Origin: CAZQYC01 sp043746555
Lineage (GTDB): Bacteria > Pseudomonadota > Gammaproteobacteria > Steroidobacterales > Steroidobacteraceae
Length of the DNA stretch: 15,938 nucleotides
Assembly: GCA_043746555.1 (NCBI GenBank)
Contig: JAYTQU010000288.1
Coordinates: forward strand, 1 to 15,938
Reading direction: 5' to 3'
Shown here: piece by piece, positions 1 through 8,500 of the stretch
Position numbering within the stretch: the first letter of the stretch is position 1
How the letters are laid out: every line of letters starts with the position of its first letter
Made by a program: the position numbers and the translations under genes
Notes under the pieces: model-generated
Databases searched by the model: none
Seen by the model: only the letters and a program-made list of their open reading frames with translations
Told to the model about the DNA's origin: nothing

Positions 1-53
1 CACGATAGACAGCTGCCAGGCACTTTCGTTTAACAGCAGATGCTCGATGCAAC

Positions 54-1298
54 CTATTTGATTGCCGGCGCGCGCGTGTTGGACAAATTACTTCCGCGCA
101 TCACAGCGCTCACGCCAAATTTAGCGCGAATCCGATCGACCGCCGTGTCGAGACGCGAACTATCCGACGACATTTCCATTTGCTCGGGTGCGGTAGACGC
201 ATCGAACAGCGACAACTGGGTTACCGCGGCTAGATCGTAAACGCCCACTCCAAGCAAACGCACAGCGGCACCGGGATGTTCGGCGAGCCATTCATCCAGC
301 AGCGTTTGCGCGTACGCGGCAATGACGCGACTATCGTTAGTCGCTGGTTGGCAATGACGTTGACGCGTGAACGTATGAAAATCATGACGACGAATCTTCA
401 CCGCAATGCCGTGTGCGGAGATTTGTTTCGCGCGTAGGCGCGTCGAGGTTTTGTCCGCGAGTCGCGCCAATTCGCCGCGCAATAGTTTCGCGTTGTCGAT
501 ATCCACATCGAACGTCGTCTCTGTGCTGATTTGTTTTTCGTCCCATTCCGCCAACACGGGACGGTTGTCGATGCCGGACGCACGTTGTCTGATCGTGTGC
601 GCATCGCGCCCGAAGATGGGATGCAACTGTGCATCGCCGGCGGATCGCAAATCGCGAAACGTGTAAACGCCTTGTTCTCGAAGCTTGACTTGCGTCTTTG
701 GGCCGACGCCGAAGAGTTTTGCGATCGGCAACGGATCGAGTGTCGCTTGCACTTCGTTTTGGGTAACGACGACGAGGCCATCGGGCTTGCGTAAATCGGA
801 CGCAATCTTTGCAACCAACTTATTCGGCGCGATACCGACCGAAGCGGTGAGCAATGTGCGAATGTAAATTTGCTGTTTTATCTCGCGTGCGATTTTGATT
901 GCCGGTCCAAACATGGATTGACTCGCCGTCACATCCAAGAACGCTTCATCCAAAGACAGGCTTTGTACCAATGGTGTGAATCGCTTGAGAATCTCGAACA
1001 CTTGTTCCGAGGCTTCCTTGTACGCCGCCATGCGCGGTGCAAGGAACACGCCGTCGGGACAAAGGCATCGCGCTTCGCCGACCGGCATCGCGGAATGCAC
1101 GCCAAATTTTCGCGCCTCGTAACTCGCGGTGGCAACGACGCCACGAACGCCAACGCCGCCGACGATGACCGGTTGTCCCCGCAACTCGGGTCGGTCGCGT
1201 TGCTCTACGGATGCGTAGAAGGCGTCCATGTCGACGTGCAAAATCGCGCGAGTCGCACGCGCATCGGTAATTGGATTAGTTGTCTTCGTGATAACCAT
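54..1298 (-). CDS. dinB: DNA polymerase IV (Y-family translesion polymerase)
   Basis: Error-prone Y-family polymerase that extends stalled or damaged primer ends in the cytoplasm. With the ATG at 1298 the protein has 414 residues. The palm motif HVDMDAFYASVE (residues 21-32) carries D23 and D25, with Y28 at the steric-gate position that is F13 in E. coli DinB. SLDEAFLDV supplies the catalytic D117/E118. A helix-hairpin-helix region (FGVGPKTQVKLREQGV) and a little-finger domain follow. QLSLF at about 361-365 fits the beta-clamp-binding consensus but lies some 49 residues before the C-terminus instead of at the very end. The frame is open upstream to 1337, but starting there would add 13 residues without family similarity. 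The start lies inside the end of the upstream DUF2845-like gene, so the two are probably translated together. I see no LexA box in front of dinB itself. Confidence 0.95.
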   Translation of the reverse strand: MVITKTTNPITDARATRAILHVDMDAFYASVEQRDRPELRGQPVIVGGVGVRGVVATASYEARKFGVHSAMPVGEARCLCPDGVFLAPRMAAYKEASEQVFEILKRFTPLVQSLSLDEAFLDVTASQSMFGPAIKIAREIKQQIYIRTLLTASVGIAPNKLVAKIASDLRKPDGLVVVTQNEVQATLDPLPIAKLFGVGPKTQVKLREQGVYTFRDLRSAGDAQLHPIFGRDAHTIRQRASGIDNRPVLAEWDEKQISTETTFDVDIDNAKLLRGELARLADKTSTRLRAKQISAHGIAVKIRRHDFHTFTRQRHCQPATNDSRVIAAYAQTLLDEWLAEHPGAAVRLLGVGVYDLAAVTQLSLFDASTAPEQMEMSSDSSRLDTAVDRIRAKFGVSAVMRGSNLSNTRAPAIK

Positions 1299-1626
1299 AC
1301 TCCAGCGTCTCGATGTCTTCCAACAAGCCATCGACAAAGCGCAGGCGTCGCATGAACTTATTGGGACCGAGATTGTACGTCCAGATTTTCACCGGCACTT
1401 CATTCAATTCGTCGCTCAGAAAGTAGACGCGGCCGTGACGAAAAAACGACGGTCGCCGCGGAATCGTTTGGTGCGACATCTCGGTAGGCACACCGCATTT
1501 GTTTCGAACGGCGTCGCGCCTGTCGCCTGCCAGCGCCAAACGACTACCGCAACGCAGAGCATCGGCATGCGCCGGCGCCCAAGACAACACGCCGCCGCAT
1601 AAGGCTATAACCGCAGCGACAACCAT
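1276..1626 (-). CDS. Small exported DUF2845-like protein
   Basis: A 116-residue protein when started at the ATG at 1626. It opens with a hydrophobic signal peptide (VVAAVIALCGG) and a likely cleavage site after APAHA, so the mature form should be periplasmic. The mature part resembles the DUF2845 family: LRCGSRL near the N-terminus, a second cysteine in KCGVP, then IWTYNLGPNKFMRRLRF and a closing LEDIETLEYGYH. The two mature cysteines could form a disulfide. Function is unknown for the family. The frame is open upstream to a TTG at 1692, but the signal peptide favours 1626, which has an AGG close in front. Its 3' end overlaps the start of dinB by 23 bp. It is divergent from gshA, so the promoters of both must lie around 1627-1840. 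Confidence 0.8.
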   Translation of the reverse strand: MVVAAVIALCGGVLSWAPAHADALRCGSRLALAGDRRDAVRNKCGVPTEMSHQTIPRRPSFFRHGRVYFLSDELNEVPVKIWTYNLGPNKFMRRLRFVDGLLEDIETLEYGYHEDN

Positions 1627-1840
1627 TAACCTACGCAGGTGTTCTATCCTAGCGAGTAAAGAAAACGATTGGCAACCGAAGCGACCAGGCAACTGCCGGG
1701 CAACTCAAGTTTCAACTGTGAATTCTTAACGCAGCATTAAGCCTGTCTATTGTTTGACGACCATCTTACTTGACGACATACGATCGCTTCGACAACACTG
1801 CCCAACCCCATTTTTCGACCCATTAGTCCTGGACCATTTA

Positions 1841-3436
1841 ATGTCATCTCGCGGTATCGACCGTGTTTTCGAGCGTCGCATAGCCGGACTGGTCAACAGT
1901 CGCGAGCGCGGTGTGCTTCGCGGCGGCCTCAAGGGCGTGGAAAAAGAGTCTCTTCGAGTAACGCCCGAAGGTCGACTGGCGCAGACGCCACATCCGAGCG
2001 CTTTGGGCTCGGCGCTAACCAACGAGATCATTACCACCGACTATTCGGAAGCGTTGATCGAATTGGTCACGCCGACCTTCACCGAATCATGGCAACTTTT
2101 ACAGTTTCTCTGCGACCTACATCAGTTTGTATACCGCCATCTCGGCGATGAGTTGCTGTGGGCGACCAGTATGCCGGGTTACCTGCCAGGCGACGCCGGC
2201 ATCCCGATTGCCCGCTATGGCAGCTCCAACGTCGGCAAGATGAAAGAGGTGTATCGCGAAGGCCTTGGGCATCGATACGGTCGAATGATGCAATCGATTT
2301 CGGGAATCCATTTCAACTATTCCTTTCCCGCAAAATTCTGGCCGGTGTTGGCCGATGTGTTGGAGCAACGAGATTGCGGTCAGGATTTTATTTCCGATCG
2401 GTATTTCGGGTTGCTCCGTAACTATCGCCGTTACGGTTGGCTGATTCTGTATTTGTTCGGTAACTCGCCCGTATTGTGCGCGTCGTTTCTGCGTGGCCGC
2501 TCGCACACGCTGAAACAATTGACGCCGGGTACGTTATACGAGCCATTCTCCACCTCGCTACGGATGAGCGATTTGGGTTATCGCAACAAAAATCAAGCGG
2601 GCGTCGATATTTCGGTGAACAGTGTCGGCGAGTACATTCGCGATCTGTCGCACGCCATTACGATTCCGAATCCTGAATACGAGCGCATCGGCGTCAAGAT
2701 CGATGGACCCAATGGCGTCGAATATCGTCAGCTCAACGCGAACATGCTGCAAATCGAGAACGAGTACTACAGTTTTATTCGTCCCAAGCGCGTGATTCGT
2801 TCCGGCGAGCGGTCGACTCAGGCGCTCGCGCGAGCGGGCGTTCAATATGTTGAAGTCCGCGCGCTGGATGTCAGCATGTTCGACCCGGTGGGCGTCAATC
2901 AAAACAAGCTGCGCTTCGTCGAAGCGTTCTTGGCGCTATTGGTGTTGAAAGACAGTCCGCTCATCGATGCTGACGAACAAGCTAGCCTCGATGGCAACAA
3001 CGCCATTGTCGCGCATCGCGGTCGCGAGCCGGGATTGATGCTCGCGTTCGGCGGAAAGCAGCGCAGTTTGTACTCGTGGTCGTTGGAGTTGATCGACGAG
3101 ATGCGCGGTATCTGCGAAATTCTGGACCAAGGTGAGCGCGACAGACCCTATACCGCAGCTCTCCAAGTGCAGTCCGCCAAAGTTCTAGACGTGGCGCTCA
3201 CGCCAGCGGCGAGAACGCTGCGTGAATTGGAGCAGCGCGGCGAATCCTTCGACGAATTTGCTTTGCACATGTCCAAAATGCACAAGTCTTACTTCTTGGG
3301 TTTGTACCCGCCTAATGAACAGCGGCTTGCCGAATTTCGCCGCCAAGCGGACCTAAGTCTAGAACGCCAAGCCGAGATGGAACGCTCCGACACCTTGAGC
3401 TTCGACGACTACCTGGCGCAGTACTTCGCGCCCTAG
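1841..3436 (+). CDS. gshA: Glutamate-cysteine ligase (gamma-glutamylcysteine synthetase)
   Basis: Catalyses the first, ATP-dependent step of glutathione synthesis, joining L-glutamate and L-cysteine in the cytoplasm. Similarity to E. coli GshA runs the full length: KGVEKESLRV (31-40; E34 and E36 match acidic active-site residues), ALGSALTNEIITTDYSEALIEL, QSISGIHFNYSFP, LRNYRRYGW, NANMLQIENEYYS, IRPKRVIRSGE and VQYVEVRALDVSMFDPVGVN. The ATG at 1841 gives 531 residues, close to the roughly 518 of E. coli. The frame stays open upstream to a TTG at 1754 (560 residues), but those 29 residues have no counterpart in E. coli GshA and the TTG has no visible ribosome-binding site. GGA lies 7 bases before the 1841 ATG. 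The gene stands alone: no gshB is in the window. Nothing suggests truncation or a missing key residue. Confidence 0.96.
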   Translation: MSSRGIDRVFERRIAGLVNSRERGVLRGGLKGVEKESLRVTPEGRLAQTPHPSALGSALTNEIITTDYSEALIELVTPTFTESWQLLQFLCDLHQFVYRHLGDELLWATSMPGYLPGDAGIPIARYGSSNVGKMKEVYREGLGHRYGRMMQSISGIHFNYSFPAKFWPVLADVLEQRDCGQDFISDRYFGLLRNYRRYGWLILYLFGNSPVLCASFLRGRSHTLKQLTPGTLYEPFSTSLRMSDLGYRNKNQAGVDISVNSVGEYIRDLSHAITIPNPEYERIGVKIDGPNGVEYRQLNANMLQIENEYYSFIRPKRVIRSGERSTQALARAGVQYVEVRALDVSMFDPVGVNQNKLRFVEAFLALLVLKDSPLIDADEQASLDGNNAIVAHRGREPGLMLAFGGKQRSLYSWSLELIDEMRGICEILDQGERDRPYTAALQVQSAKVLDVALTPAARTLRELEQRGESFDEFALHMSKMHKSYFLGLYPPNEQRLAEFRRQADLSLERQAEMERSDTLSFDDYLAQYFAP

Positions 3437-3478
3437 CGACAATTCGGTCGGAAAATGTGCGTCCGGCCGCAAATATAA

Positions 3479-3494
3479 GCTGAGACTCCTCAGC
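3479..3494 (+). other. Small perfect hairpin downstream of gshA
   Basis: GCTGAG-ACTC-CTCAGC forms a 6-bp stem with a 4-base loop 42 bp after the gshA stop codon. No T-run follows it, so it is not a standard intrinsic terminator. It might protect the gshA mRNA end or assist Rho-dependent termination. Confidence 0.35.
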
Positions 3495-3532
3495 AACTTA
3501 GGGATTTCCCCGTGAATATGTGAATTAGAGAC

Positions 3533-3561
3533 ATGGAAACTTAACAAAGTCTCCCTAGAAT
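3533..3561 (+). promoter_or_regulatory. Candidate sigma-70 promoter with GC-rich discriminator
   Basis: TAGAAT at 3556-3561 is a good -10 box and is followed at once by GCGCCCC, the discriminator pattern seen in gammaproteobacterial stable-RNA and ribosomal promoters that are repressed by ppGpp and DksA. The -35 position with 17-bp spacing reads ATGGAA (3533-3538), a weak match. The first downstream gene is the small ORF at 3632, giving a leader of about 60 nt. This is inferred from motifs only. Confidence 0.4.
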
Positions 3562-3631
3562 GCGCCCCTCGCAAAACAATACCAATTAAGAACCGAACTA
3601 AGAACGCCTAGGAAAATCCGGACGCTCGACT

Positions 3632-3838
3632 ATGACTATCGCATACGATCAGAATCGCCCCGATCGTCGTGGCGCGGAAACCGCCGCCAATAACGATCAC
3701 GTGAGCCATGATGGCGCAATTGCGCAACTGCGTAGCACCCCGACTTCCGACACGGGCGGTTGGGATGCGTACGATGTATGGCGCCGATTGATCAAAGAAG
3801 CGCGTGAACGCCGCGCCGGCCATTCGTTTCCGCAGTAA
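3632..3838 (+). CDS. Small conserved-looking hypothetical protein (68 aa)
   Basis: A 68-codon ORF between gshA and the GGDEF gene. The N-terminal half is polar and low in hydrophobics. The C-terminal part, GGWDAYDVWRRLIKEARERR, looks like a short amphipathic basic helix and recalls the VW-R-IKEARERR ending of small hypothetical proteins in gammaproteobacteria; that resemblance is from memory and not tested. There is no signal peptide, membrane segment or cysteine. A candidate promoter lies 71 bp upstream. AGGAAAA sits about 18 bases before the ATG, further than usual for a ribosome-binding site. The opposite strand carries a competing ORF (3608-4042) with no recognisable features. I favour the plus strand because of its helix-like C-terminus and the promoter, but function is unknown. 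Confidence 0.55.
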   Translation: MTIAYDQNRPDRRGAETAANNDHVSHDGAIAQLRSTPTSDTGGWDAYDVWRRLIKEARERRAGHSFPQ

Positions 3839-4168
3839 TTGCCGTCGAAGCTCTGGTCCGCATTCGCTTCGCTCCGCGCCACTCATCCGGATAATTCTTG
3901 CCTCAAGATGAATCATCGAGGCCTGTTGAAGGCCACGAGTGGCGGCCTGTGGTCGCTCAAATTTAGGGCTATTCCGACTTGGGCGCGACGGAATCCCCAA
4001 CGCGAGCCGCCGAAGGAACAAATACCCAATTTTTTTCCTCAAATTGGCATTCCTCGCTTGAATCGGCGTGTTGTTTCCCGCTACCGTAACCAGGCTCTCA
4101 ACCGCAGCGTCGGCAAGATCGGGCGCTAGTTAAAGAAACTCGCTTCACACACCTCATGTTCGTTTCTC
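3839..4168. other. 330-bp stretch with no supportable gene
   Basis: Between the small ORF and the diguanylate cyclase. The plus-strand frame is open here (TTG at 3839, ATG at 3908, stop just before 4130), but the conceptual product is rich in R, N and P, has no domain-like pattern and no ribosome-binding site. The minus-strand ORF across 3608-4042 is equally unconvincing. Short GGCC-containing repeats occur around 3920-3950, and there is a T-run at about 4030. I find no tRNA fold or strong terminator. It may hold the promoter of the GGDEF gene, an untranslated RNA, or a decayed gene. Confidence 0.4.
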
Positions 4169-5461
4169 ATGGTCGAATCGCAGACCGAGATTAATACGCG
4201 CGCTTTCGCGGAACGTGCATCGCTTGAGAATCCAAGCGATCGGCAGCCCTACGAAGAAGCGCAGGAAATGGAATCGCAGGCCGCCTTGCAACTGCGACGC
4301 GGGTTCCCGTGGCTCGTTTTTGACCGCCCATTGGAAGGCGAATTTCGCGCCGCCTATCGCGAGCAAACCAGAGGACAGCTGCGCTTCAACCTGTGGCTGG
4401 CGTTTACATTGATGCTTGCCTTCTTCGCAGCGGGTTATTGGGCGCTGGATCGCGATCTCAATAAAGGTCTCGATCTGATTCGGATCGCGGTGGTCGTGCC
4501 GGCGCTGGCAATCGGACTCGGCGTAACGTACTCGCGCCACTACGCGAAGGTTTTCTCGCCGCTTGCTCAAGTGTTGGCGCCCCTGTTCGGAATTAGCGTG
4601 GTCATCGAGGCCCTAATCGCCGCCAAATACGGCATCTCGGTATTCGCCGTAGTCACGCTGACCGTCATCGCCATTTATTTGATGGTGGGCATGCTGTTCT
4701 TTGCGGCGCTACGTTCCGCGCTGATCGTGTTCGTTGCTTACGAAATCGGCGCACCGCTAACGCATCTACCGCTGGATCAACATATCTATAATTTTGTTGT
4801 GCTCTTTTGTACGAACGTGGTCGGCGCAACCGTCTGTTATGCGCTCGAAAAAGTTCATCGCACAAATTATTTGGAAGCGCGGCTGCTTACCGAAATGGCG
4901 TGTCGCGACGGGCTTACCGGCATCTACAATCGTCGCATGCTCGATGAGCATCTCGATAAAATTTGGCAGCAAGCCGGTCGCGAACGGGTTTCGGTCGCGT
5001 TGTTGTTGGTCGATATCGATCATTTCAAGGCCTACAACGATTACTACGGTCATCAAGCCGGCGACGAATGCCTTAAACACGTCGGCCGAACGCTCGCCCA
5101 TTGTGCGCGGCGACCACTCGATTTCACGGCGCGTTATGGGGGCGAAGAATTCGCCATCGTGCTGTACAACGCGCGGCGCGACTATGTGGAAGAAGTCGCG
5201 CGACGAATTCAAGCGAGCATGGAACGCTTGGCGCTTAGACATCCCGCTTCGCCAATCAGCCAACACCTTACCGTCAGCGTCGGTGCGGCGTGCGTTATTC
5301 CGGCGCCGGACCGATCGCAATATGGATTCGTTCAGCTCGCCGATGAAGCGCTCTACGACGCCAAAGGCGCTGGACGAAATCGGTGCATCGTGATGGATAA
5401 AGAATACGAAGAACTCGCTACCGGATCGTTTCGCAGTCGCGGCTCCGCCGCCCAAGGTTGA
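4169..5461 (+). CDS. Membrane-bound diguanylate cyclase (GGDEF)
   Basis: Predicted to make cyclic di-GMP from two GTP at the inner membrane. The 430-residue protein has a cytoplasmic N-terminal stretch (1-72), about six hydrophobic helices (roughly 73-92, 103-121, 131-151, 156-180, 183-197, 207-225) and a GGDEF domain from about 240 to 410. The domain begins with the usual RDGLTGIYNRR (246-256). LLVDIDHFKAYND carries the metal-binding D282 and substrate-contacting N290/D291. The signature is RYGGEEF, with G324 first, so the site should be catalytically active. RPLD (315-318) lies exactly five residues before it and matches the RxxD product-inhibition site. The membrane part probably senses a signal, but I do not recognise it as a named MASE or 7TM type. 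No EAL domain is present and no c-di-GMP receptor gene is nearby. The start at 4169 lacks a strong ribosome-binding site; an ATG at 4268 is a possible alternative. Confidence 0.93.
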   Translation: MVESQTEINTRAFAERASLENPSDRQPYEEAQEMESQAALQLRRGFPWLVFDRPLEGEFRAAYREQTRGQLRFNLWLAFTLMLAFFAAGYWALDRDLNKGLDLIRIAVVVPALAIGLGVTYSRHYAKVFSPLAQVLAPLFGISVVIEALIAAKYGISVFAVVTLTVIAIYLMVGMLFFAALRSALIVFVAYEIGAPLTHLPLDQHIYNFVVLFCTNVVGATVCYALEKVHRTNYLEARLLTEMACRDGLTGIYNRRMLDEHLDKIWQQAGRERVSVALLLVDIDHFKAYNDYYGHQAGDECLKHVGRTLAHCARRPLDFTARYGGEEFAIVLYNARRDYVEEVARRIQASMERLALRHPASPISQHLTVSVGAACVIPAPDRSQYGFVQLADEALYDAKGAGRNRCIVMDKEYEELATGSFRSRGSAAQG

Positions 5462-5462
5462 C

Positions 5463-5486
5463 TCTGGGGTCGATTCTGGGGTTGAT
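5463..5486. repeat. Tandem 12-bp direct repeat (two copies)
   Basis: TCTGGGGTCGAT at 5463-5474 is followed directly by TCTGGGGTTGAT at 5475-5486, matching at 11 of 12 positions. It lies just after the GGDEF stop codon in the short gap before the pyruvate carboxylase gene. It could be a direct-repeat operator or a chance duplication. Confidence 0.5.
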
Positions 5487-5494
5487 TATCGGCG

Positions 5495-5511
5495 TGGTCT
5501 AGCGGAGACCA
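5495..5511 (+). other. Short hairpin between GGDEF gene and pyc
   Basis: TGGTCT-AGCGG-AGACCA forms a 6-bp stem with a 5-base loop. No T-run follows, so it is unlikely to be an intrinsic terminator by itself. It may lie in the 5' leader of the pyruvate carboxylase transcript. Confidence 0.3.
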
Positions 5512-5557
5512 TGAGGGTGACCATTTCCGCAAGAGTCTGTAGGCTGTTGGCTATTGA

Positions 5558-8500
5558 ATGGAATTGAATAGCCAAAGCCTCATGACTACACGACCCATCA
5601 AAACATTGCTGATCGCCAATCGCGGCGAAATTGCCATTCGCGTCATGCGCGCGGCCGCTGAATTAGGCATTCGCACCGTCGCCATCTATTCGCAAGAAGA
5701 TCGCTTTTCCTTGCATCGCATGAAAGCCGACGAGAGTTATCTGGTCGGTGCGGGCAAGACGCCGCTCGAAGCTTATCTCGACATCGACAACATCGTACGT
5801 GTGGCACGCGAAGCGCACGTCGATGCCATCCATCCGGGTTATGGTTTTCTGTCCGAGAATCCGCAATTCGCCGAGGCTTGCGCTGCGGCGGGAATGATCT
5901 TTGTCGGCCCGTCTCCCGATACCATGCGCAGACTGGGAAACAAAGTGTCGGCGCGCGATCTTGCCGTTGCCGCCGACGTTCCCGTCATGCCCGCCACGCC
6001 GCCGTTACCCGACGACGAAAAGGAAATTCTCAAGCTCGCCAATCAAGTGGGCTTTCCCGTCATGCTCAAAGCCAGTTGGGGCGGCGGCGGGCGCGGCATG
6101 CGCGTCATCGAGGACGCGAGTCAGTTGACGGAAAACATCGCCGCTGCGCGCCGCGAAGCCCGCGCAGCGTTCGGCAACGACGAGGTGTACCTTGAAAAGC
6201 TGGTGCGTCGCGCGCGTCATATCGAAGTGCAATTGCTTGGCGATTCGCACGGCAATCTCGTGCATTTGTATGAACGCGATTGCACGGTACAACGGCGCAA
6301 TCAAAAAGTGGTGGAACGCGCACCGGCCTTTTTTCTCAGCGACGCCGAACGCAGCACGTTGTGCGAAGCCGCACTCAAAATCGGTCGCTCGGTGAAATAC
6401 TGCAATGCCGGCACGGTGGAATTTCTACAAGACGCCGACACCGGCAAGTTCTACTTCATCGAAGTCAATCCGCGCATTCAAGTCGAGCACACCGTTACCG
6501 AAGCGGCCGTCGGCATCGACATCGTGCAAGCGCAGATTCGCATCGCCGAAGGCGCGCAAATCGGTTCGACCGAGAGTGGCGTGCCGTTGCAAGACGATAT
6601 TCGCTTGTTGGCGCATGCGTTGCAATGTCGCGTCACCACGGAGGATCCGGAAAACAATTTCGTCCCCGACTATGGCCGCATTACCGCCTATCGTAGTCCG
6701 GCGGGATACGGCGTGCGACTCGATGCCGGCACCGCCTATGCCGGTGCCATCGTCACTCGCTCCTACGATTCGCTATTGGTTAAGGTTACTACTTGGGCGC
6801 GGTCGCCGGAACGCGCCATCGCGCGCATGCATCGCGCACTGTGGGAATTTCGTATTCGCGGTGTGGTGACCAATCTGCGCTTCTGCGATCAAGTGATCAC
6901 GCATCCGCAATTTATCGACGGCACTTACACCACCAAGTTCATCGACAACACACCCGAATTGTTTCGCAGCCCGAAAAAACGCGATCGCGCTACCCGCTTG
7001 CTCAACTTCATCGGCGATGTCGTCGTTAACGGCAACATCGAAGTGAAAGATCGACCGCGTCCGGCGCAACTCGTGGAAGCAATACTGCCTACGCTTACCG
7101 TGGACTCGCCGCCGGCAGGCAGCAAACAAAAACTCGATGAACTCGGTCCGGAAAAATTCTCGCAATGGATGCTGGCGCAAAAGGGCGTGCTGCTCACCGA
7201 CACCACGATGCGCGACGCGCATCAATCGCTGCTTGCCACGCGATTTCGCACTCGAGATTTGGAACGCATCGCGCCGTACTACGCAAGTCTCGTCCCAAAC
7301 CTGTTTTCGATGGAGTGCTGGGGTGGCGCAACGTTCGATGTCTCGATGCGTTTTCTTAAGGAGTGCCCGTGGGAGCGATTGGCCGCGTTGCGCGAAGCGA
7401 TGCCTAATTTGCTGCTGCAAATGCTATTGCGCTCGGCGAACGCGGTCGGCTACACAAACTACCCCGATAACGTGGTGCGATACTTCGTCGAGCAAGCCGC
7501 TCAAAACGGCATCGATCTATTTCGCGTCTTCGATTCGCTCAACTGGGTGGAGAACATGCGCGTCGCGATGGACGCCGTATTAAACTCTGGCAAGCTCTGC
7601 GAGGCGGCGATTTGCTACACGGGCAACTTACTCGACCCCAACCGCACCAAGTACGATCTCAATTACTATGTTGGACTTGCACGCGAACTCAAAGCGGCAG
7701 GCGCGCACATCATCGGCATCAAAGACATGGCGGGGCTTTGCCAACCGCGCGCCGCCTTTACATTAGTTAAAGCGCTCAAAGATGACATCGGACTGCCGAT
7801 TCATTTCCACACGCACGACACCAGCGGCATCGCCGCTGCCGGCGTACTTGCGGCAATCGATGCGGGTGTCGATGCCGTGGATGGCGCACTCGATTCGATG
7901 AGCGGGCTGACCTCGCAACCCAATCTCACATCAATCGTCGAAGCATTGCGTTACGGCCCTCGCGATTCCGGCATTGATCCGGATCGCTTGCGGCTGCTAT
8001 CGAACTACTGGGCGCAAGTGCGACAAACCTACGCGGCGTTCGAAAGCGACTTACGCGCCGGCGCGTCCGAAGTCTATGTGCATGGCATGCCCGGCGGACA
8101 ATTCACGAATCTGCGCGAACAAGCGCGCGCGCTCGGCATCGATGCTACCGAGTGGCCGGAAGTCGCGCGCGCCTATGCGCAAGTGAACGATATGTTCGGC
8201 GACATCATTAAAGTAACGCCGACTTCTAAAGTGGTCGGCGATATGGCATTGATGATGGTCACCTCGGGACTTACGCCGCAAATGGTGCTCGATCCGAAAA
8301 CCGAAGTGGCGTTTCCCGAATCCGTCGTGCAATTGTTTCGCGGCGATATTGGTCAACCGTACGGCGGATTTCCCGAAAAACTCCAAAAGAAGATTCTCAA
8401 AGACATCAAGCCATTGACGACGCGGCCGGGCCAAGTGTTGCCATCCACAGATCTTGCAAAGACACGCGCAGACGCTATCGAGAAGTGCGGTCGTGAAATA

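Noticed and set aside
870..1355. Plus-strand ORF of 161 codons opposite dinB
   Set aside because: DinB catalytic motifs occupy the same segment on the minus strand. The plus frame has only composition-driven openness.
1754..1783. TTGACG plus CATACG as a promoter for gshA
   Set aside because: The -35 match is good, but no acceptable -10 box is found at 16-18 bp spacing.
1754..1840. N-terminal 29-codon extension of gshA from a TTG
   Set aside because: No ribosome-binding site and no counterpart in E. coli GshA. The first ATG at 1841 gives a family-like length.
3608..4042. Minus-strand ORF of 144 codons opposite the 68-aa ORF
   Set aside because: Arg/Ser-rich translation without domain pattern, signal peptide or ribosome-binding site. 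It looks like a shadow frame in GC-rich DNA.
3839..4129. Plus-strand ORF of 96 codons from a TTG
   Set aside because: Non-standard start with no ribosome-binding site and low-complexity R/N/P-rich product. I treat the region as unassigned.
4766..5455. Minus-strand ORF of 229 codons inside the GGDEF gene
   Set aside because: It lies antisense to a well-supported diguanylate cyclase and its product has no family features.
6773..7420. Minus-strand ORF of 215 codons inside pyc
   Set aside because: It is antisense to the conserved pyruvate carboxylase coding region, with R/H/Q-rich composition typical of shadow frames.
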